Positions 57,700 through 64,000 of a stretch of 64,000 nt of DNA are shown in pieces. Origin of the DNA: Gammaproteobacteria bacterium. GTDB taxonomy: Bacteria > Pseudomonadota > Gammaproteobacteria > Eutrophobiales > Eutrophobiaceae. Position numbers and translations under genes: made by a program. The notes under the pieces were generated by a model. That model ran no database searches, was not told the origin of the DNA, and worked only from the letters and a program-made list of their open reading frames with translations. Numbering within the stretch: the first letter of the stretch is position 1; each line of letters starts with the position of its first letter. Location of the stretch: assembly GCA_004297165.1 (NCBI GenBank), contig SCUJ01000005.1, positions 62,001 through 126,000 on the forward strand, given 5' to 3'.

Positions 57700-58659
57700 C
57701 TATTTCTTGCTCATGGCAATGACTTCATCGGCCGTCTTGCGCACCGAGGCCACCGATTTCCTGAACATCTCCTGTTCGGCCGCGGTCAGGTCGATCTCGA
57801 TAATCTGCTCCACGCCATTTTTACCGACAATGGCTGGAACGCCAACAAACAGGCCATCGACGCCGTATTCACCCTGTAACAGGGCGCTGACCGGCATGAT
57901 CTTGCGCTTGTCGTAGATGACGGCCTCGGCCATCTCCAGGGCGCTCCAGGCGGGCGAGACGAATGCCGAACCGCTGCCGAGGAGCTTTACCACCTCGCCT
58001 CCGGCCTTGCGGGTCCGATCCTCGATCGCATCCAGGCGCGCGGGGCTGACGAATTTCTCCACCGGCATCCCGGCGATACGGCAGGCGGAGCGGATCGGCA
58101 ACATGTCGTCGCCATGGCCGCCCAGCACCATCGCCTCGACGTTGCTCACGCTGATCCCCGCTTCCTCGGCAATGAATTGCCGGTAACGGGCGGAGTCGAG
58201 CACGCCGGCCATGCCCATGATGGTGGCGCGGTCCCGTTTCAGGTTCATTTGCAGGCGATAGACAATGGCATCCAGCGGATTGGCGATGGAGATGATGATC
58301 GCCTTGGGCGCGAATTTGGCAATCCCGGCGCTGACGAAATCCGTAATCTTCAGGTTCGTGGCGAGCAGTTCCTCGCGGGTCGGCAGGGTGCCATCAGGCC
58401 GCGCGGCGCGGGGGACGCCCGCGGTATTGATCACCATATCGGCGCCTTCGATGACGTCATACACCTTGGCGCCCTTCGCCCGAACGTCAGAGCCGATCAC
58501 CGGCGACCCTTCCACGATGTCCAGGCATTTGCCGGCGGCGAAATCGGGTTCCTTGACGTCCACCAGCGCCACGTTGCGGGCCAGTTTACGGGCCACGATT
58601 TCGTGCACCAGGACGCCGCCGATGTTCCCGCCGCCAATTACTGCAATCTTGTTCAACAT
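57700..58659 (-). CDS. mdh: Malate dehydrogenase
   Basis: KIAVIGGGNIGGVLVHEIVARKLARNVALVDV, MAGVLDSARYRQFIAEEAGISVSNVEAMVLGGHGDDMLP. Confidence 0.95.
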   Translation of the reverse strand: MLNKIAVIGGGNIGGVLVHEIVARKLARNVALVDVKEPDFAAGKCLDIVEGSPVIGSDVRAKGAKVYDVIEGADMVINTAGVPRAARPDGTLPTREELLATNLKITDFVSAGIAKFAPKAIIISIANPLDAIVYRLQMNLKRDRATIMGMAGVLDSARYRQFIAEEAGISVSNVEAMVLGGHGDDMLPIRSACRIAGMPVEKFVSPARLDAIEDRTRKAGGEVVKLLGSGSAFVSPAWSALEMAEAVIYDKRKIMPVSALLQGEYGVDGLFVGVPAIVGKNGVEQIIEIDLTAAEQEMFRKSVASVRKTADEVIAMSKK

Positions 58660-58811
58660 TGAAATTCTCCTATCGAGACGTGCTTGTACTTATGAGGTCG
58701 ACCGCGTGTCAGATCAGGCGCCGGGCAATTCCATGTGCCGCGGCCGCGGTCGCGGATGGTTGGAAAACCGCGAGGTATTTTAACGGCTCGCCGCGCCAAG
58801 CTGTAGCTGTT

Positions 58812-60329
58812 TTAGAGGATTTTCTTATCCAGCAGGAGATTCAGAGTGAAACGGATCCCGAAGCCGGTGACATCGGTCGGGACATGTGCCAGACCGCCCT
58901 TGTGATTGCCGGCCGAGAGATCCACATGGACCCAGGCTATGTCATGCTTGACGAACCGTTGCAGGAAGCGCGCGGCGAGGATGTGATCCGTCCCATCCTT
59001 GATGGCGCATTGTTTGATGTCCGCGATCCGGCTCTCCAGATGCCGGTCGTAGTCCGCATCCATGGGAAACGGCCAGACCCGTTCGCCGCTGTCCTTGCCG
59101 GCCGCGATCAGCAGCGGCAGATAGGGCTCGCGGTTGGTGAACACGCCGGAATATCCATTCCCCAGGGCGCGCGTACAATCGCCGGTCAGCGTCGCGTAGT
59201 CGATGATCAAACCGGGTTTGCGGCCACAGGCCAGCGCCAGTGCATCCGCGAGGACCAGGCGTCCTTCCGCATCGGTATCGACGATCTCGATCGTGGTCCC
59301 GTCCATGGCGGTTATCACATCATTGGGTTTGTAGGCGCGGGATCCAATCTCGTTCATGGCGATGGCCAGGTAACAATCGATACTGTAGTTAGCGCGGCAT
59401 TGCGTTAGGGCGATCAATGTCCCCAGGGCCACGGCGCTGCCCTGCATGTCCTCGTGCATGCCGAACATGTGCCGGGCGGATTTCAGATTGACGCCGCCGG
59501 TGTCATAACAGATCCCCTTGCCGACCAGGGCGAGCGAGCGCCGGGGATTCCCCGATTTCGGGCGATAACGCAGATGGACGATCCCCGCATCCCGGGCCGC
59601 GCTCCCCTGCGCCACCGCCAAAAAGGCCCCTGCCTTGCGCCGGCGCAAGGTGGACAAGTCCAGGAACTCGAACCGCCAGCCATGCTCCCTGGCGAGTTGC
59701 CTGGCTTCTTTTACATAGCGGCCGGGATTGAGCAGGTTGGAAGGCAACATGCTGAACGAACGGGCCACAGCGTTGCCCTCGGCCTCCGCCCGCGTGCGCC
59801 GGAAACCATCCCGGGGCTTGATTCCATACAGCGAGACCTGCCGCCAACCCGGCCCCGGAGGCGCATCCTGCTTGAAACTTGGCATGGGCGCGGCTGCGGC
59901 CCAGACCGCCGCCACCAGCCCCTCGGCCATGCGTTCCGCCGCTTTCGGGGCGAAACCATAAACCAGAAGGCCCAGTCGCGTTGAAGGCGTCTGCGCATGA
60001 ACGGCCGTCAGTTTGCGGGCCAGTTCCAGCAGGTTGAAGGCGCTGATGCCGGGGACCGGGCTGGCAAAGGCCACCCGGCTTGACTGTTTGTTCGGGAGAT
60101 CGAGGGTCACGGGATCCGTTTCCTTGACCCGTTTAGCCATCTCCCGATGCCGTTGCATGAGTTCCCGGCCAAAGGGCAAGGCCATGATCTCCGCGACTGT
60201 CAACGTCCCCGCAAGTAAAAAAATCCAATGCTGGCAAGCCTCGAGCTGCGCCCTGGTTGGCGACTTCTCCGTAACAGCGAGTTTCAGGTTCAGGATCGGC
60301 ATCTCGCGATTTATCCGTATGATTCCCAA
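58812..60329 (-). CDS. M17 leucyl aminopeptidase family protein
   Basis: LVGKGICYDTGGVNLKSARHMFGMHEDMQGSA, NDVITAMDGTTIEIVDTDAEGRLVLADALA. Confidence 0.93.
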   Translation of the reverse strand: MGIIRINREMPILNLKLAVTEKSPTRAQLEACQHWIFLLAGTLTVAEIMALPFGRELMQRHREMAKRVKETDPVTLDLPNKQSSRVAFASPVPGISAFNLLELARKLTAVHAQTPSTRLGLLVYGFAPKAAERMAEGLVAAVWAAAAPMPSFKQDAPPGPGWRQVSLYGIKPRDGFRRTRAEAEGNAVARSFSMLPSNLLNPGRYVKEARQLAREHGWRFEFLDLSTLRRRKAGAFLAVAQGSAARDAGIVHLRYRPKSGNPRRSLALVGKGICYDTGGVNLKSARHMFGMHEDMQGSAVALGTLIALTQCRANYSIDCYLAIAMNEIGSRAYKPNDVITAMDGTTIEIVDTDAEGRLVLADALALACGRKPGLIIDYATLTGDCTRALGNGYSGVFTNREPYLPLLIAAGKDSGERVWPFPMDADYDRHLESRIADIKQCAIKDGTDHILAARFLQRFVKHDIAWVHVDLSAGNHKGGLAHVPTDVTGFGIRFTLNLLLDKKIL

Positions 60330-60496
60330 TGTTTAATTTGGTCGAATCCAATTATAATGAACTCGGGGCGAAGCAGTAACGGTAATTGCAGAGACTTACC
60401 TGCCCTCCCCCTGATACCGCTTCGCGATCAAGGCGATACGGACCCGACACATTGGCATTTAATGACAGGCTGTACGGCTCAGGACATCAGCTATCC

Positions 60497-63154
60497 ATGG
60501 CAGAGCAAGGCAACGATATCGATCCACTGGAAACCGGGGAATGGCTCGAGGCCATCGATTCCATCCTGCGACAGGAAGGCGTGGAGCGGGCGCATTTCAT
60601 CCTGGAGCAGTTGATCGCCCGGGCGCGCAAATCCGGCGCTTATTTACCTTATTCCGCCAATACGGCCTATCTCAACACCATTCCGGCGGCCAAGCAGGAA
60701 CCCTCGCCCGGCAATCACGAACTCGAGGACCGGTTGCGGGCCCTGGTGCGCTGGAACGCGCTGGCAATGGTCGTGCAGGCCAACCGGGAAAGCAGCGAAC
60801 TGGGCGGACATATCGCGAGTTTCGCATCCTCCGCCACCTTGTACGATGTCGGTTTCAATCATTTTTTCCGGGCCCCGACCGAGGACTTCGACGGGGACCT
60901 GGTGCTCTTTCAGGGCCATTCCTCGCCCGGCATCTACGCCCGGGCCTACCTCAGCGGCGACCTGACGGAAGACCAGTTGCGGCGCTTCCGCCAGGAGGTG
61001 GATGGCGGCGGTCTTTCCTCCTATCCCCATCCCTGGCTGATGCCGGACTTCTGGCAGTTCCCCACGGTATCCATGGGGCTCGGCCCGTTGCAGGCGATCC
61101 ACCAGGCCAGATTCCTGCGTTATCTGGAAAACCGGGGTCTGGTCAAGGCGACCGATCGCAAGATCTGGGCCTTCCTCGGCGACGGCGAGATGGACGAGCC
61201 CGAGGCGAAGGGGGCGATCGGGCTCGCGGCGCGGGAACGGCTGGATAATCTCATCTTCGTCATCAACTGCAACCTGCAACGGCTCGACGGCCCCGTGAGG
61301 GGCAACGGCAAGATCATCCAGGAACTGGAGGCGGAATTCCGCGGCGCCGGCTGGAACGTGATCAAGGTCATCTGGGGTTCCTACTGGGACAAACTGCTCG
61401 CGCGCGACACCCAGGGCCTGCTCTACAAACGCATGGAAGAGGCCGTGGATGGCGAGTACCAGGCCTACAAGGCGAATGACGGGGCCTATGTCAGGGAGCA
61501 TTTCTTCGGCAAGTATCCGGAACTCAAGGCCATGGTGGCCAACATGACCAATGAGGATATCTGGCGCCTCAATCGCGGCGGCCACGATCCGCACAAGATC
61601 TACGCCGCTTATTCCGAGGCGATGAAACACAAGGATCGCCCCACCCTGATCCTGGCCAAGACCGTCAAGGGCTACGGCATGGGCGTCGCCGGCGAGGGAC
61701 AGAACATCACCCATCAACAGAAGAAAATGGGGGAAGACGCCCTGCGCGCCTTCCGGAACCGCTTCAACGTCCCGATCGCGGATGCCGCGGTTGGCGACGC
61801 GCCCTTTTACAAACCGGCGGACGACAGCCCGGAGATCCGTTATCTCCATGAGCGCCGCGCGGCCCTGGGCGGCGATCTGTTGAAGCCGCGGCCACCCGCG
61901 CCGAAGTTGACGATCCCGCCGCTCGAGATCCATGACAAACTGCTGGCGGGGACAGAGGATCGCGCCATCTCCACCACCATGGCCTATGTGCGCATCCTCA
62001 ACAATCTCCTGCGGGACAAGAATATCGGCAAGTACATCGTCCCCATCGTTCCCGACGAGGCCCGGACCTTCGGCATGGAGGGCATGTTCCGGCAGCTCGG
62101 GATCTATTCCTCCGTGGGCCAGCTCTACGAGCCCGTCGACAGCGATCAGGTCATGTATTACCGCGAGGACAAGAGCGGGCAGATCCTCGAGGAAGGCATC
62201 AACGAGGCCGGGGCCTTTTCCTCGTGGATGGCGGCGGGGACTGCCTATAAATTTCACCGGGTCACGATGATCCCGTTCTACATCTATTACTCCATGTTCG
62301 GTTTCCAGCGGGTCGGCGACCTGGCCTGGGCCGCGGGCGACATCCGCACGCGCGGCTTCCTCATCGGCGGCACCGCCGGACGCACCACCCTGGCGGGCGA
62401 GGGACTGCAACACCAGGATGGGCACAGCCATATCCTGGCCTCCACCATCCCGAATTGCGTGAGTTATGACCCGACCTACGCCCATGAACTCGCCGTGATC
62501 ATCCACGCCGGCCTGAAACGGATGTTCGAGCAGCAAGAGGATGTCTATTACTACATCACCGTGATGAACGAGAATTACGTCCACCCGGCCATGCCGAAAG
62601 GTTGCGAGGAAGGCATCCTCAAGGGGATGTACCTGCTGCACAAGGGCGCGGCCGGCGGCAATACCGTGCAACTGCTGGGCTCAGGCGCCATCCTGCGCGA
62701 GGTGATCGCCGCGGGCGAATTGCTGGCCCGGGACTTCAGCATCCCGGCGAATATCTGGAGCGTCACCAGTTTCAACGAGCTGCGGCGCGAGGGTCTCGCC
62801 ATGGAGCGCTGGAACATGCTGCACCCGGAAAGCGCCCCGCGCACACCCTGGGTAACGCGCTGTCTGGCGGACTACGCGGGGCCGGTCGTGGCCGCCACCG
62901 ATTACATGAAGGCCTATGCCGATCAGATCCGGCCCTATGTCCCGCATCGTTACAAGGTCCTGGGCACGGACGGTTTCGGCCGCAGCGACACCAGAGAAAA
63001 ACTGCGGCGCTTCTTCGAGGTGAACCGCTATTACATCGCGGTCGCCGCGCTCAAGGCGCTGGTGGATGAAGGCCGGATAGAGGACCGCCGGGTGACCGAG
63101 GCCATCAGGAAATACGGCATCGATCCGGAGAAACCCGATCCGGTGACGGTCTGA
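60497..63154 (+). CDS. aceE: Pyruvate dehydrogenase E1 component, homodimeric type
   Basis: Start reset to [75 protein letters not shown]. Confidence 0.97.
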   Translation: MAEQGNDIDPLETGEWLEAIDSILRQEGVERAHFILEQLIARARKSGAYLPYSANTAYLNTIPAAKQEPSPGNHELEDRLRALVRWNALAMVVQANRESSELGGHIASFASSATLYDVGFNHFFRAPTEDFDGDLVLFQGHSSPGIYARAYLSGDLTEDQLRRFRQEVDGGGLSSYPHPWLMPDFWQFPTVSMGLGPLQAIHQARFLRYLENRGLVKATDRKIWAFLGDGEMDEPEAKGAIGLAARERLDNLIFVINCNLQRLDGPVRGNGKIIQELEAEFRGAGWNVIKVIWGSYWDKLLARDTQGLLYKRMEEAVDGEYQAYKANDGAYVREHFFGKYPELKAMVANMTNEDIWRLNRGGHDPHKIYAAYSEAMKHKDRPTLILAKTVKGYGMGVAGEGQNITHQQKKMGEDALRAFRNRFNVPIADAAVGDAPFYKPADDSPEIRYLHERRAALGGDLLKPRPPAPKLTIPPLEIHDKLLAGTEDRAISTTMAYVRILNNLLRDKNIGKYIVPIVPDEARTFGMEGMFRQLGIYSSVGQLYEPVDSDQVMYYREDKSGQILEEGINEAGAFSSWMAAGTAYKFHRVTMIPFYIYYSMFGFQRVGDLAWAAGDIRTRGFLIGGTAGRTTLAGEGLQHQDGHSHILASTIPNCVSYDPTYAHELAVIIHAGLKRMFEQQEDVYYYITVMNENYVHPAMPKGCEEGILKGMYLLHKGAAGGNTVQLLGSGAILREVIAAGELLARDFSIPANIWSVTSFNELRREGLAMERWNMLHPESAPRTPWVTRCLADYAGPVVAATDYMKAYADQIRPYVPHRYKVLGTDGFGRSDTREKLRRFFEVNRYYIAVAALKALVDEGRIEDRRVTEAIRKYGIDPEKPDPVTV

Positions 63155-63167
63155 AGGACATCCCAAG

Positions 63168-64000
63168 GTGACCACATTACATGAAGTCCGGGTGCCGGAT
63201 ATTGGCGACATCAAGAGCGTCGAGGTCATCGACATCCTGGTCAAGCCGGGCGATCAGGTCAGGATAGAAGACCCGTTGCTCACCCTGGAGAGCGACAAGG
63301 CGACCATGGACATCCCCTCGCCGGCCGCGGGCGTGATCCGGGAGATCAAGGTGGGCGTCGGCGACAAGGTCGCGGAAGGAACCTTCATTTTGGTGCTGGA
63401 GGAAACAGCCGGCGTTGCCCCGCCGAAGACCATCGCGCCCGCAGCGCCGCCTGCGCCACAGCAGGCGCCGGTGAAACCTGAACCCGAGCCGGTACGCGAG
63501 TTGTTCACCCCGCGGCCGCCGCCCGCTGCGCCAGGCGGCGCGATCACGGTGGGCGGGAGCCGGACAGCGCAGGCCCATGCCAGTCCTTCGGTGCGGAAAT
63601 TCGCCCGCGAACTGGGCGTCGATCTCGGTCTCGTTACCGGCAGCGGTCGCAAGGGTCGCATTCTGAAAGAGGATGTCATGGCCTTCACCAAGGCCGTGAT
63701 GTCCGGCCAGCATGTCTTCGCCAGCGCGCGTAGCGGCGTCATGCCGGAGATCCCGGCCATCGACTTCTCCCGTTTCGGACCGATCCACACCCAACCGCTT
63801 ACCCGTATCAGGATCCTCGGCGGCCAGAACCTGGTGCGCAGTTGGAGCAGCGCGCCCCAGGTCACTCATTTCGAGGAAGGGGATATCACGGACCTCGAGG
63901 CTTTGCGGAAGGAACGCACCAACGAGATGAAACCGGGCGTCAAACTCACCCTGCTCGCCTTCCTGATCAAGGCCGCCGTGGCGGCGCTCGGCAAGTTTCC
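63168..64000 (+). CDS. aceF: Dihydrolipoamide acetyltransferase (partial, runs off right edge)
   Basis: GTG start: [52 protein letters not shown] (lipoyl Lys), [29 protein letters not shown]3-binding. Confidence 0.93.
   Translation, partial: MTTLHEVRVPDIGDIKSVEVIDILVKPGDQVRIEDPLLTLESDKATMDIPSPAAGVIREIKVGVGDKVAEGTFILVLEETAGVAPPKTIAPAAPPAPQQAPVKPEPEPVRELFTPRPPPAAPGGAITVGGSRTAQAHASPSVRKFARELGVDLGLVTGSGRKGRILKEDVMAFTKAVMSGQHVFASARSGVMPEIPAIDFSRFGPIHTQPLTRIRILGGQNLVRSWSSAPQVTHFEEGDITDLEALRKERTNEMKPGVKLTLLAFLIKAAVAALGKF

Noticed and set aside
60644-62671. 675-aa ORF antisense to aceE
   Set aside because: Shadow ORF of a GC-rich strongly conserved gene; His/Gly/Asp-rich composition with no recognisable domain
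1-64000. CRISPR arrays, rRNA genes, prophage structural genes, transposases
   Set aside because: No regularly spaced repeats and no such coding signatures seen; tRNAs cannot be excluded by eye

Overview
Bacterial chromosomal window, GC-rich with a gammaproteobacterial-like gene complement, about 45 real CDSs, no rRNA/CRISPR seen and no tRNA recognised by eye. Mostly housekeeping and accessory metabolism: TerC, Kup, malic enzyme, CoA-transferase, tannase-like esterase, cytochrome/PQQ dehydrogenase, UbiX, CreD, HemP plus TonB receptor, GH3, SWIM protein, two MoxR/VWA modules including a Bat-type operon, HisH/HisF, Mdh, M17 aminopeptidase, AceE and partial AceF. Two regions stand out. (1) A six-gene minus-strand defence operon (25985-34312) in which hsdR, a KilA-N gene and an HsdM-HsdS fusion run straight into an ABC-three-component-like module (REase-like N-terminus protein, small middle component, DUF2326-type ATPase). 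The last four genes are joined by ATGA stop/start overlaps. (2) A probable selenoprotein of the UGSC type (43666-45423), split in the ORF track by one in-frame UGA in a U-N-G-C context, with a hairpin just downstream that could be a bacterial SECIS. Other points: a SEL1 protein whose acidic linker carries six copies of a short basic motif, interspersed repeats (two lying in frame inside hsdM), a toxin-first TA pair flanked by direct repeats, and a TetR gene and a small secreted-protein gene sharing an operator-like motif. All calls are by eye; no database searches were run.
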